NCBI RefSeq assembly: GCF_032062135.1
Contig: NC_092868.1
Location: 44,210,196 to 44,274,195 of the forward strand
DNA: 64,000 nucleotides
Direction of reading: 5' to 3'
From: Pyxicephalus adspersus
Taxonomy: Eukaryota > Chordata > Amphibia > Anura > Pyxicephalidae
In this document: in pieces, positions 1 through 10,499 of the stretch
Position numbering within the stretch: the stretch's first letter is position 1
Layout of the letters: every line of letters begins with the position of its first letter
Translations under genes and position numbers: made by a program
Notes under the pieces: model-generated
What the model saw: only the letters and a program-made list of their open reading frames with translations
Told to the model about the DNA's origin: nothing
Databases searched by the model: none

Positions 1-415
1 TGAGTGCCAATCCACAGATATTTTTGCAAGATTTTGTCAGTAATGTTATCCACACCACAGGAAAGTCTTTGTTCCAGTGCTGGATTTTAGTTGTGTTAAG
101 GCAAAGCACATTGACCACAATTAGACAAGAGTAATACTACATGAATGAGAAAAGTTGAGAGGTCTTATGGTGTCAGAGCAAAACAACTGTCTGAACATCA
201 AAAGACCAGTTTCTGCCCAGGTTCCAAAGGAAGGACTGCAGGGGGAATCAGGGTTTGGCCAACATAAATATTTTCAGGTATACAAGATTAAAGTATATTT
301 CCTTCTGGCTTCATACCATGTCAATTGTATCCCTGAGCAAGATTTTAGTTTGAAGTTTAGGAATAAAAGCAGAAACTCTGGTAGTAGCTAGTAAAGCCCA
401 TCGTCAAACTATACA

Positions 416-711
416 TTAAAGTGGAATTAAAGTCACAGTTTGAAAAATTAGCAAACATGCAGGTCCCTTGTGCAATAACTGTTCTTACCTGTCTGATTGC
501 CACCTATGTGCAGCTCAACATTTGTTGCAAGGGATATCCAGAAATACCTGCTTCCCTTGCGGGTGCCAGGAATGGAGGAACTTCTGTATGCCTGTTCGTC
601 ATCCAGCCAACCAAGATGGCTAAAGATCGTCTCCTGGTAGAGAAGAAGCAAGAAGATGGCGGCTCCCTGCAACAAAACAAGGACTGTGTCACAGGTTTAT
701 TTCTGCTTTAA
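416..711. mobile_element. TTAA-bounded MITE, type A
   Basis: The element starts TTAAAGTGGAATTAAAGTC and ends with TTTATTTCTGCTTTAA, so both ends carry TTAA followed by an imperfect inverted repeat. The interior contains AAGATGGCTAAAGATCGTC and a purine-rich AAGAAGCAAGAAGATGG tract that recur in diverged form near 25000 and 35540. TTAA target sites are typical of piggyBac-type transposons, but no transposase is visible, so that class is inference. Open frames on both strands inside it are artefacts of the repeat. Confidence 0.55.
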
Positions 712-1244
712 GCTTTGCAACAGCTACAGGTATTAGCTGTTTGGCTATGTAACGACTATCAATGAGGTTGTGGCGCGGTTATTGCTTCCTCATGCCAGTT
801 AACCACTGCCTTAGGGGGGACACTACAAGTAGCGTCTACCCTTTGTTCCACTATAGAGAATGAATGGGGGTGACAGTGGGTAATGCTCACTGCCATCCGC
901 AGTAAAATCAGCAGACTGCTTCTTTAAGAACAGTTGTGCAAGTGATTTGAGAGGCTGGTGGGAAGCCAGACAGGTGCCCTTCATCCGGCCATAGGTTTGT
1001 ACCTGACATAAAGGTACAGGTAAAAACAGAGACTGGAGCAGGTTTTTCTAAACAGTCCAAACAATTTTATTTATTTATTAACTATTCTAGAGATTGGTAT
1101 ATTTCTGTAGGACTTCCTAGTGTTTTGTTTTCTGTTTTTTTTACAATACCCATTCTACCCAATACGATACCCATGATAAAAGCTTTGTTTGGAGTTGTTG
1201 GTGTAATGAATTGTGTACACTTGACCATGCAAAGAACAAGAAGT
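712..1244. other. no gene seen
   Basis: AT-rich sequence with one moderately GC-rich patch (about 740-1010) that could be an old repeat. No splice-flanked open frame or transposon end was recognised. The last part is downstream of the minus-strand gene's poly-A signal. Confidence 0.4.
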
Positions 1245-1268
1245 ACAAAAAAGGATTCTTTAAATTAT

Positions 1269-1274
1269 TTTATT
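1269..1274 (-). promoter_or_regulatory. poly-A signal AATAAA (minus strand)
   Basis: A canonical AATAAA read on the minus strand, about 75 nt after the stop codon of the terminal exon at 1348-1466. This is where the signal of a short 3' UTR would be expected, and it supports reading that exon as the true gene end. Confidence 0.55.
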
Positions 1275-1347
1275 GATAATAAATACAGTTTAACCATAAA
1301 AAACAACATTTAATGAGTTAGGCACACTGAGCATCTCTGACTTCTGA

Positions 1348-1466
1348 TTATTTTTTTCCTTTGCTATTTTCAGGAATCATTCTCACTAGTTTATAGGCTG
1401 TTTGGAGGGGTTTTCCCAGGAATGGTGGGCTGGTGATGTCTTCAACCATGATCACATATTCTCCTA
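1348..1466 (-). CDS. terminal coding exon of an unidentified gene
   Basis: On the minus strand a strong acceptor (TTCTTCTTTTTCAG) precedes an exon with two bases completing a split codon, then 38 codons and TAA. The peptide begins GEYVIMVEDITSPPFLG, continues KPLQTAYKLVRMIPE and ends in a basic NSKGKK tail. The other two frames close within nine codons. The upstream exon at 9900-9976 ends with a single G, so the join makes GTA (Val), in frame and unique. An AATAAA follows at 1269-1274. No signal peptide, membrane segment or known domain motif is evident, and I do not recognise the family. The intron to the upstream exon would be about 8.4 kb. Being a real exon is likely; its function is unknown. 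Confidence 0.65.
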
Positions 1467-2744
1467 CTGAAAAAGAAGAATCAGGATAGTAATGTGGAAA
1501 TGAATACATAAAATGTAAAGCTAAGGACTAATACATTACCATTTATCAATCTTCAAAAATCCATTTAGCTGGTGAAGATGATTACTCATAAGTAAGCCTA
1601 TAGTAGGAGTAAGTAGAAGCTAAAGGATCCTTAAGTTCACCATTGAATAAAAAGTGTGCGGATCCCTTCCAGTGGTGACCAATGGGGATTACGCTTTAAA
1701 GTCTGAAGAGGGTTATGGGGCAGAAACCCCCACACCATTTGCTTTGTAACAAGACCTTATAAAAGGTAATGGCTATTCCTCTAATAGGACTGTGATGCCC
1801 CCCGGGGGCACCCATAGAGTTTAAGCTTCCAGAGAGCCATTGCATGCTCTGCATTCAATATTACAATAGTAAATAACCATCTGGACCATGTTTTACCTTT
1901 TTTGGACCAACTATATTTCAGAATAAAGCATATAACACAATATTCCTGCTGGAAATGGAGTTGGGCTGCTGGGAGAGATTTGTAGCTGGAACAGTTCATT
2001 CTCTAGGCTTGTTTACATCCAGGGGCTTTCATAGCGCACTCTCCCAGGACCAGATTTCTACAGCATTCTACAAGCGCCTCTGCAGCCTTTGCTCGGATTG
2101 CATAAAATGTTCTGATTGTATGTGTGAATTTTGGGTCAATAGTGTGACTAGTTAATGACAGGATTACTTCCTAGTCTTTAGGATTAAATCTCAGTTTAAA
2201 TCCTCATGTAGAGAAGTGTCTGGAAGAACGATTATGTTGCAGTTGTGTCTGGAAGAAACTCATGTTGTGTTATAGCAACTGGGTTCCCCTGTTTATGTTC
2301 TTGAAATATTTATTTGGTTGCTTTGATTATGCAACACAGGCAGTTTTTTTCAGAGGAATTTATCCTACAAGTTTAGAATTTTGGCTTCAACTATAAATCA
2401 GCAGTGAATGTCTGAGAGTGACATCTGCAAGTCATCTGTTGCACTCAGCATGTTGGCTCAGTGTGGGAAGAGAAATACAGCGCCTGTAAGAGTATCAGAT
2501 AAAGTATTGGCACCCCAGATGATGCAAGGGACCCAGCTGTGAATATAAAAATTGCTCATCTGTGCATTTAGATTGACACTTGTGTTTGGAGATTTACACA
2601 ACAGGACACCTGACCATCACACCAACACTATATATCCAAATGTATCCAAATATTGAGTTAAGAGACTGTCAAGTCCTTGATGTAAAACATGCTATACATA
2701 AGTATATTTCTGCAATGTTTTATGTCTGCCTTGTTTGTGCAGCC
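1467..2744. other. intron-like DNA, no gene seen
   Basis: AT-rich sequence between the two exons of the minus-strand gene. A small GC palindrome (CCCCCGGGGG) lies near 1800. Short open frames at 1781-2155 have no splice signals or protein-like composition. Confidence 0.4.
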
Positions 2745-2745
2745 T

Positions 2746-2806
2746 CTCAATACTTCTATACAATACTCTCAATACTTCTATACAATACAATACAATCAAT
2801 ACAATC
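2746..2806. repeat. degenerate (CAATA)n microsatellite
   Basis: Repeated CAATAC/CAATA units interrupted by CTTCTATA and CTCT, for example ACAATACAATACAATCAATA. The run includes a direct repeat of CTCAATACTTCTATACAATA. Confidence 0.75.
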
Positions 2807-3044
2807 TTCTGTTGAAATTTCTAATTTACCATTTTAGGAGTGGCTACATTGCCTTGCAGGGACCCCTAGAGCCCCTCTGTAGCCACCTGTATGGATAGCA
2901 TTTTTCATTATTATGTGTGCTTCCCATTTAATAAAAGGGTTTATTATTTCCTCAATGCTACAGTGAACAGTTATTTTAGACATTTGCGCACTTCTAACCT
3001 TGTGTTACCAGTTATTTTTTGGGGGTGAGGATTTCTTTTCTAGG

Positions 3045-3240
3045 ATGACAGTGCCCCTATGTGCAAAGTCAAGGTTTGGTGGATCTCCAGTTGGCTGCAC
3101 AGGTTGCAAGACATCTTCTTGTCCAACATCACTACCTGACCTCACAAATGCACTTTTGGTTGAATGGGCACAAATTTCCCCAGACACTTTAGAATCTTGT
3201 GAAACGTCTTCCCAAAGGAATCAGGGAATGGAGTCACAAA
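3045..3240 (+). mobile_element. Tc1/mariner transposon fragment (transposase 3' part)
   Basis: Plus-strand DNA from GACAGTGCCCC through AAAGTCAAGG, then an apparent internal deletion, then CCTGACCTCACAAATGCACT and GAATGGGCACAAATTTCCCC with AGACACTTTAGAATCTTGTG. This matches, from knowledge of the family, the C-terminal part of a widespread vertebrate Tc1/mariner transposase gene. The order of blocks is right, but sequence between the first and second block is missing. No terminal inverted repeat was found, so it is a dead fragment. The 136-codon open frame covering it is not in the transposase frame. Confidence 0.6.
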
Positions 3241-3639
3241 GAAGGAATGAACTTCATTCAAGCAATGGAAATCCACAGACCTTGCTGTCTGACAAAACAA
3301 CAATTGCCATTTCCCTGGTAATAAGTTACTCTTCATCTTTCAAAGCTGGACTTTTTTCTTTTTTACATTGGCTGTTAATGAGGCCATTCTCCTTCATATA
3401 TCTTATCTAGATCTTGGCTACCTTTTGAATTTCCATCTCCATAGGGCCATTTTAATTGTATGAAAACTGAATTCAAATTAGACCCGATTCTCATCAAACA
3501 AGCAGATGTCATAATTTAATGAAACACAAAGTCAATGGGTTGCTAAGGGAAACAGCTGCATGGTTGCATTGATTTGTCAACATCAGCCCTTGGATTCACA
3601 AACAGAGTGCAGAAGCATTTGGCATTCAGCACACTGTTC

Positions 3640-3910
3640 CTTTCATGCAGCAGATTTAATAAGCTCTAAATTAGAATAAATAGATAGGAAGGGGTGCGGC
3701 AGTGCTAAACTCTGTAATTGGCCCATTCTATAAGAGGCATAAATAATGAGGAGGCAGATGTCCCTGATATGTAAGCGCAATGCTAATCAAACACCTGTGA
3801 TTAGGAGACGAAGAAGAAGCTGCTCTATTAATGCTAATCAACACTAATCACACTATATCAAAAGCAGAGCAAACAGGGTCCGTTATTAGCATAGAAGAAT
3901 CTCATGTGCA
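3640..3910. promoter_or_regulatory. candidate conserved non-coding element
   Basis: A repeat-free stretch with many TAAT cores, including ATTAATGCTAATCAACACTA and TCCGTTATTAGCAT, plus an AGACGAAGAAGAAGCTGCTC tract. The composition resembles deeply conserved developmental enhancers. Conservation cannot be judged from one sequence, so this is a suggestion only. Confidence 0.25.
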
Positions 3911-5842
3911 CCCAGAATCTCTAGTGTTTATATTTTGCTTATTAATAGACAAAATGTTTTCAATTACCTAAATCACTTCACTCCAGTACAATGGGCGCCA
4001 TCTTTGTAGCGTCTTATGCAAATGTAAAGGTGCTGCAAAGGGAGCAGATTGCAATTTATAACAGTAACTTTATTTAAATTTATTTGTAATTAAAATTTCT
4101 AAATTATTCATGTTGTTGTTTCAAACAAGTGTATTGTTTTTATCAATGTTGTACATCATTCACATTGAGGACTGTACTGGAATGTTTCATGTGGGTAATG
4201 TGATGTATATTGCTATATGGCACCAATAGAACTCCATCCTAAAAAACAATCACCATGCACCAACACACTTACGCCTGAATCCAACCTGAAATCACCACAA
4301 AACACAGCATCTAAACAAGTTTAAATTGAATTCATCAAGTAAAAGGCTCTCTTATAAAGGCTTATAAAGGTTAGCCTGCATTTTTTTCTACTCAACCCTT
4401 TAAAAGGTTGTTTGAAGGTCAAACTCAATATTCCCCTTCATTACTTCAGCACTTATTAAACCAATTTTCATGTATTTTATTGGAATTTTCCACATTTAAA
4501 AAAGCTGTAAAATTGGAATTTGAGAAAACAACTTAGCAGGATTAATATGACAGTATAAAAGTGGAGTAATTGCTTGTAATACAAGTCTCTACTTTATACT
4601 TTGCACAGAATCACTATTTTTGTCCAGTCTGGGCTTTTGTGGGTCAGTTTTACAGACCACTTTGTGCACAATTTTAACTTTTAAAAGCCTGTTCTCTGTT
4701 TCTGTTTCCCTATTGCTCCTTTGGAAGTTCCTGGGAAAGCAGTGGGTGGATTTAACAGAAAAGAAAAGTGGACTAAACGGTTCTTGAAACAGTTCCAAAT
4801 AGTTTATGGATAGGCCCCTAATATAGGAATATGAAAGCAGGGTGCCTCCAGCTCTATTCATCCTTCTAGAGTTCCCAGGAGCTCTCAAGCTTGAATGCTC
4901 AGACAGTATGCAAACCCAACTTTTATCTAGGCAATCTGAACCCTGCCCCTTCCCCCACCTTTTAGCTGGTTAGAAAGACCCAAGACAGTACATGAAGAAA
5001 CACTAGCAGGGGGATAGGAGAATTCTACTATTTATAAACTAAAAGCTTATATTAAATTTGGAATTTAATTTGGAATATATTGAATTTGGGGCTTTCAGGT
5101 GCTGCTAAAAAGATGAATGGTGATGCACCCATGTAGTGCCAGATGCCTGTTATCACACTCCAATTCTCATTCGTTTGTTGAAAGTGAGAACTTCTTGGCG
5201 AACTGCACAGACAGATGATGTAAAAGTCTCAATAAGGTGTTAATATTTAGTATGTATTGGTAATAATATACTTAAAATAAGTACTGGGATGTTGGTGTAA
5301 AAATTAATTGGTGAAGGAGGTGAAATTGTGCACTGTCTGGGTCAGTAAAGATTTACGACAGAGAATGTCTTTCCCCCCTGCACAAGGGGCATTGTGACCA
5401 TAACCACACTGCGTGGGAGAATACACAGCTCCTATTTAGGATGAATTGTACACAACTGACTTCCTGTACAATAACTAAGTCTGCCAATGCTAACTTTTAG
5501 GCCTCCTTGACTACACAATTGGTTATTGGACACATTGGATAAATTCTGCAGACATCACCAGGACAACATTTCCTATAAGAGTAGAATATGCACAACCAGA
5601 TCCAAAATAGCTAAAGGAACACTTTGCTGTGTCACCAGTACCAGACATGGGCTTGCCCGGGAAGCAGAGACTAAAAAGTGTTAGATATTTATCAGGAATC
5701 CCAGAAAGTGTGTGCAGTATGATATGCAAAGCACCTAGCCTATAGGTTCATCCCACTGGACATTGCAAACCTAAAAAGAGTCCAAAACAGAGTACAAATC
5801 CAGTAGGTGAAAGCAATAGAGTCAATTTATAGAAGGAGGAAA
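3911..5842. other. no gene seen
   Basis: AT-rich, intron-like DNA. Open frames at 4589-4888 and 5523-5729 lack splice context or recognisable motifs. A short quasi-tandem AATTTGGAATTTAATTTGG lies near 5055. Confidence 0.4.
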
Positions 5843-5854
5843 GGGGGGGGGGGG
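5843..5854. repeat. poly-G run (12 G)
   Basis: Twelve consecutive G after a GGAGGAAA purine tract; a homopolymer likely to be variable and hard to sequence. Confidence 0.9.
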
Positions 5855-6059
5855 TCGTATATGGGAAAAGACAGGCTTTTAGTAGGCATAAGTGTATAGG
5901 GAAAAATTATATGGTTTAGTTTTTGATTTAAATAGTGACCCTATACAAACATAGGTCTTCTATGCTAGTGGTGGTGCAATATACATAAAATATCAAGTGA
6001 TTAATACCAAGTCAATATCATATCGTTTTAACAATATCACATCAACATTTCTCTGATGG

Positions 6060-6120
6060 GTATCTCAATTTTCCCAAAGCGTTTCGCCCCGTGAAGCTTC
6101 CTCAGGGGATTGAGTAGCCT
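6060..6120. repeat. interspersed repeat with CGTTTCGCC motif, copy 1
   Basis: The segment AAAGCGTTTCGCCCCGTGAA followed by GCTTCCTCAGGGGA resembles a motif found in many amphibian repeats. A diverged second copy is at about 14776-14815. The element class and boundaries are not clear. Confidence 0.4.
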
Positions 6121-7980
6121 TCAAAAATTATAGTAATACATAATGTTATCAATTTACCATACATAAATAGTTACATAAGAGAACATCTATATACAGAAAA
6201 CACAATTATTTAAGAACAGAACAGTGGGCAGCAGACACTTAGCAGCCAGGAATGGGCAGAATGCAGAAGACAAAGCAGCCTTAACATTTATCCTGCAGAA
6301 GACACTAGAAAGAAAAAAAGAACCTCTTTACACAGGCACCATACTACTATATTGGGTTTTCATTTATTGCCTGGGATTTTTAAAGGCATGCTCAGTAGGC
6401 TTCTGCTATCCAGTCTACTGGACAGTGTGGGCAAAGTCATTGGGGGCAAAAGACTACAGGCAGATTCCAATTTATATCCAGAGGTCAGGAATTACCCATT
6501 CAGTATGTTAAATAAATAAATGTTCACATTATATATGTATTGCAGAACAACTGAATTCCAACTATCGCCAAGTACCTACCCTTCTATTAGATATTGCTAC
6601 TTTGGAAGAAAAAAAGGTTGGTAGTAAGGGATTTGTTGTCCTCACTGTATAAATACCGAAAATTGGTATTTATTGTATTTTGGTTATAAAATATCATCCT
6701 AGTGAACTGTATATATGTTTATGAATTCCTTTCCTTAGGAGCATAAATGTTAATAAAATAAAAACATCTTGTCTGCAAAACTCAATAGCTAAAACTCAGA
6801 TTATATGCACAGCTAAATTAATCTGTATAGAATTTCAGGTAGAGAGAGAGATAGCCAGAGAGAACAGAGATATTTGTTGTGCTCTGCAAAAACTCATGTT
6901 GTAGCTGCACCCTGTTTGAAATGTCTAGTTGTAAAATAAAGATTGTATATACAATCCAACAGGATTAGTTTAAAATTGTAATGACAAAAAAATAAAATAA
7001 AGTGACCCCAAACTTTTAGCTTCCCTTTATCCCTTTCAACTAGCTATGTTACAACACATAAACATATAAAACACATGCATTTAAACCAGCTTTTATATGC
7101 AGACATAAGGTGGTCCAAACCTTTCAAATCTTACGTTATATAGGCCAGGCAGTGCTAATAGGATTATAGAGAGCATATTGTGTATCATATGTTAAAAGTT
7201 TCACATAAAATATGAAACATATGGTATGTATGATCTATGACACCTCCTTTTCTGTCCATGGATCAAATTAAAGTTAACTTCTTTCTAAAGATTAGTTTAC
7301 CATTTATTTGGTTAGATCTTTTAGTTAAGGAAAAACATGACAAAACAGAGAGGAAAATAACGTATAAAGTGTGAGGGCAAAATAATAATAATAAAAAAAC
7401 TTACAGCTAGAAAAGAAAAGAAGCACTTTGCATTTACGTGTTATCACTTAACAGGATGCTAGTACCTAAAAATAACCTTAATATGCCCGAAATATAGAAT
7501 GCTACTAACTTTCTCTTTGACTTGACAATATAGCCCTGAACAAGTTCCAATATTTTAATTGTTGGTTTATATATAGGAAGAAACACTGAATGGTTTTAGA
7601 AATAGAATAAACTAATTGCACTAAAAAAAGTGTTACAAAAAAGTATTTGGCTGGACTGTAACATATCACAAATGATTATCTGGATGTGCCATACATGGAG
7701 GAATATGGTTGAATCCTATCACTCATGTACCTTATAGGCTACACAAGCTGTGTGACCCTTTCACTGTAGACAACCAGGTAAACTGAAATCAGCGATGCAG
7801 AATCTGCATTCTTCACTTCCCCTATATGTATAACAGTAAGAATGGTGTACGTCATGGGGTCCCCACTCATGGGGAGAGAAGAGCAAAGCTTCTTAAATTT
7901 ATTTTCCTAAAAGTCTGATAAATATTCTGAATCCCATTAAATTTTAGGTAAGGAGAAAGCAATGCTAGTCTCAGTCCTCT
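6121..7980. other. no gene seen
   Basis: AT-rich, intron-like DNA. An AGAGAGAGAGATAG purine patch is near 6842. The open frame at 6224-6511 has no splice signals and no family motif. Confidence 0.4.
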
Positions 7981-7981
7981 A

Positions 7982-8025
<44 letters not shown>
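7981..8025. repeat. poly-A plus (TA)n microsatellite
   Basis: Ten A followed by about 18 TA units, flanked by CCTCTAAA on the left and TTTAGAGG on the right, so the whole tract sits inside a short inverted repeat. Confidence 0.9.
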
Positions 8026-8029
<4 letters not shown>

Positions 8030-8812
8030 TAGAGGTAAAAAAAGCCGTACCTCTTGCAAAAAGTTTTCAAAAGGAAATAATAAGAAGAATCTATCATAAA
8101 TATGCCAGCAAAAGCTGAACATCATAAAACAATTTAAACAAACCTATGTATGGACAGCCCCCTTAAGTTCTCACCCAGAAATCTTCCAGTTCAAAAGTAG
8201 GCCAAGCACAAAGGCTATCTATCTACAAGAAATGCCTTCTAGTCATATGTTTCATTAAATAAACATAAAGAAATGATTCTTCTTTCACAACAGGTGGGCA
8301 GAGGTATTCCCCCATTAAGAAGCCTTTAATGCAGGATTGTAAATGAACTGTCTGCGCTATGTAATGAAATGTAGCACAGTCTGAGCCTGGATAACTGTGC
8401 TGGGTTAATGTTGGGATTCTTCAGATCTTTAATCTGTCTGATCCTATCTGAAGGACAGGGGAACGTTTGTTAGAAAGCTGCTATAACAAGGGGAAAATTT
8501 ATCTTCCAGGAAGAATGTTTTGTTTTTGGCTTTCACACATCATACATATTGGGGGAGATCTACATTTTCCACATGGATCATATCTAAAGGAAAGCTATTT
8601 GTGATGAGTTTTGTGAGTTATTCATTTCATGTGGTATTCATTTGGAAATAGAAAAACTCCTAACTTTTTAGCTAAATAGAAGAGAGGCCCACAACTATGT
8701 CAGTTTTGTAACACATTATTTACCTGCCTAAACCACCATATTTAAAACAGTTCTTAAAGCCCAACTCTTGGCTATATATATGTATATAGGTCTAGAATAG
8801 AGAAAGAAAGTC

Positions 8813-8885
8813 CTGGTTGCAATACTCTAATACTCCACTACCTGGCTGCAATACTCTGGTTGCAATACTCTAATACTCCACTACC
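8813..8885. repeat. 43-bp tandem duplication (about 1.7 copies)
   Basis: The unit beginning CTGGTTGCAATACTCTAATA at 8813 recurs at 8856, a period of 43 bp; the second copy is partial and ends near 8885. Within the unit GCAATACTCT is itself repeated. Confidence 0.8.
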
Positions 8886-9459
8886 CAGTAATAGCTTATT
8901 GCCACTAAATGTACAGCATGAATGATGCCATTCAGTATCATTATAACCAAAAGATTAAAAACATCATGAAAGTGCAGCGTGTCATCAATTTGCCCTCTAA
9001 GGGGGCATCACTACAGCATCCTGCATTCACAATACATGATGCAAGGAGTGATTCTGATGTCAGCAAACTGAAGAAGACCCACCACTGGGAGAAGATCCGA
9101 GGAGGGCTCTGCACATAACATGATCTGCTGAAGACTGCTGGAGCGGTCATCAACTCAAAATAAATGAAATGTTAATTGAAATTTAAATTTCTCTTGAGAA
9201 TTCACAACAATGTCTTAAACCACATCCTCTATTTTATCAGAGAGATAAAGGAGAATCTTCCCAAGCTTCAGAAAATTGTAACAGCATGGCGCCATAAGGA
9301 AGAAGGGTGACAACAAGACAGGTTAAAAAAAGGTTCAATCTCCAGTGCTGGACCACTAGTCTTTACTCCTGGAGGAGGCACTGCAAAGGGTGAATAATAG
9401 AGGACTCAAGTGAGCATAAAAAGGTGTAAAAGTTGACACCTTCATAAAAAAAATTAATG

Positions 9460-9755
9460 CATATAACACAGCGCTTCGCAAACGTTCATAGTCTTGTCGT
9501 GGCAGTCCCTCAAAGGGGCTCACAATCTATTGTCCCTACCATAGTCATATTTCAATAACACAGTCTAAGGCCAATTTTGGGGAAGCCAGTTACCATCATG
9601 TTTTTGGAATGTGGGAGAAAACCCAGGGGAAACCAACACAAACACGAAGAGGACATGCAAACTCTGTGCAGATACTGCCCTGGCCAAGATTTGAACCTGG
9701 GACATGGAGCTGCAAAGGCCAGAGTGCTAACCTCTGAGCCACTGTGCCTACCGAT
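9460..9755 (-). mobile_element. tRNA-derived SINE (minus strand)
   Basis: Read on the minus strand, the 5' end carries a pol III A-box-like TGGCTCAGAGGTTAGCAC (9724-9741) and a B-box GGTTCAAATCT (9687-9697) at tRNA-like spacing. The body then shows GAGTTTGCATGTCCTC, GGTTTCCCCTGGGTTTTCTC and a tail region with ATTGTGAGCCCCTTTGAGGG and AGCGCTGTGT. This layout fits the V-SINE-like, tRNA-derived families of fish and amphibians. The copy lies just downstream, in the minus sense, of the exon at 9900-9976, within its intron. A second copy is on the plus strand near 44845. Confidence 0.7.
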
Positions 9756-9899
9756 GTACAAGTAGCAGTAATGTACCTCTGGTTTTGGGGGTATTGGCCC
9801 ATTTCTGGTCTTCAGTACAAATGCTCTGATGAACATTACCGGACTTCCAAACTTTTGGTCACACACTCTGTGAGGAGTAAACAATCATGAATTCTTTAC
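9756..9899. other. intron flank with possible Tc1-like end
   Basis: Contains CCAAACTTTTGGTCACACAC, which resembles the terminal repeat of some Tc1-like elements. No partner end was found, so the assignment is weak. Confidence 0.2.
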
Positions 9900-9976
9900 C
9901 TGTCTTGGCAATGCTTTTGTTGTCCAGAGTACCGATCTCCTTCTTAATCTTACGTTCTTTATTTATTGAATCAGTT
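9900..9976 (-). CDS. internal coding exon of an unidentified gene
   Basis: On the minus strand the acceptor TTGTTTCTATTTTTCAG and the donor AAGACAG|GTAAAG bracket 77 nt. Only one of three frames is open, reading one base, then TDSINKERKIKKEIGTL and DNKSIAKT, then a final G. That split G joins the TA of the exon at 1348-1466 to give Val, so the phases match without another exon. The peptide is lysine-rich and hydrophilic, probably a linker or surface helix. The family is not recognised. The exon needs a predecessor ending two bases into a codon, and none with good signals was found in the window. Confidence 0.62.
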
Positions 9977-10121
9977 CTGAAAAATAGAAACAACAGCTGT
10001 CAATCAAAAAACAATCTATATGTAAAAGTAGGCACTTAACAAAAATGGGACCAAGACCAATTACAGCACAAAAAAGATGACCTTTTTTTAGCAAATAAAT
10101 ACACGAGAAGACCTCCAATGT

Positions 10122-10145
10122 AAAAAAAAAAAAAAAAAAAAAAAA
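10122..10145. repeat. poly-A run (24 A)
   Basis: Twenty-four consecutive A with no LINE or SINE body recognised on its 5' side; it could be the tail of a lost retrotransposed copy. Confidence 0.85.
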
Positions 10146-10308
10146 CAGAAAAAAGACCAAGGTTATTGCTTTAAAATAATGGAACTGCTCAAACAACTGA
10201 AAACTTATTGGAGTGATACTATCAGGACAAAATATAGGAATGATATAGCTACAAAATACAAGCCCTGGGGCTTTCATCCATGTCTTTTTTTTTATACTAC
10301 TTAGTGAG

Positions 10309-10499
10309 TCACAGCAGCAAATATGCAACCAATAAAGTTATCAGTCCCAGACAAAAGACTCCTAAATAGGTAAATTTTTTAAGCTGAAAATTAGTACCAG
10401 TGGGAGGGTCCTCCTCCATAGGATAAATTAATGGTATGCGAAACAATGTTGGGGAACCACCATACATGCATCCAAGATGATCATAATCTTTTGTGTTGG
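10309..10499 (-). other. possible terminal exon with C-terminal hydrophobic tail
   Basis: A minus-strand frame of 62 codons follows an AG acceptor (CTGATTGTCAG) and ends in TGA. Its last 20 or so residues (FTYLGVFCLGLITLLVAYLL) would make a C-terminal membrane anchor. The acceptor has a poor pyrimidine tract, and its phase does not match the donor expected for the exon at 9900-9976, so it is not a simple alternative last exon. It may be chance. Confidence 0.15.

Noticed and set aside
3000..3410. 136-codon plus-strand open frame
   Set aside because: Its centre is a decayed Tc1/mariner transposase fragment read in the wrong frame; no gene.
8723..8790. Possible 68-nt minus exon with TTCTTTCTCTATTCTAG acceptor
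   Set aside because: Lies between the two supported minus exons but its phase would break their in-frame join.
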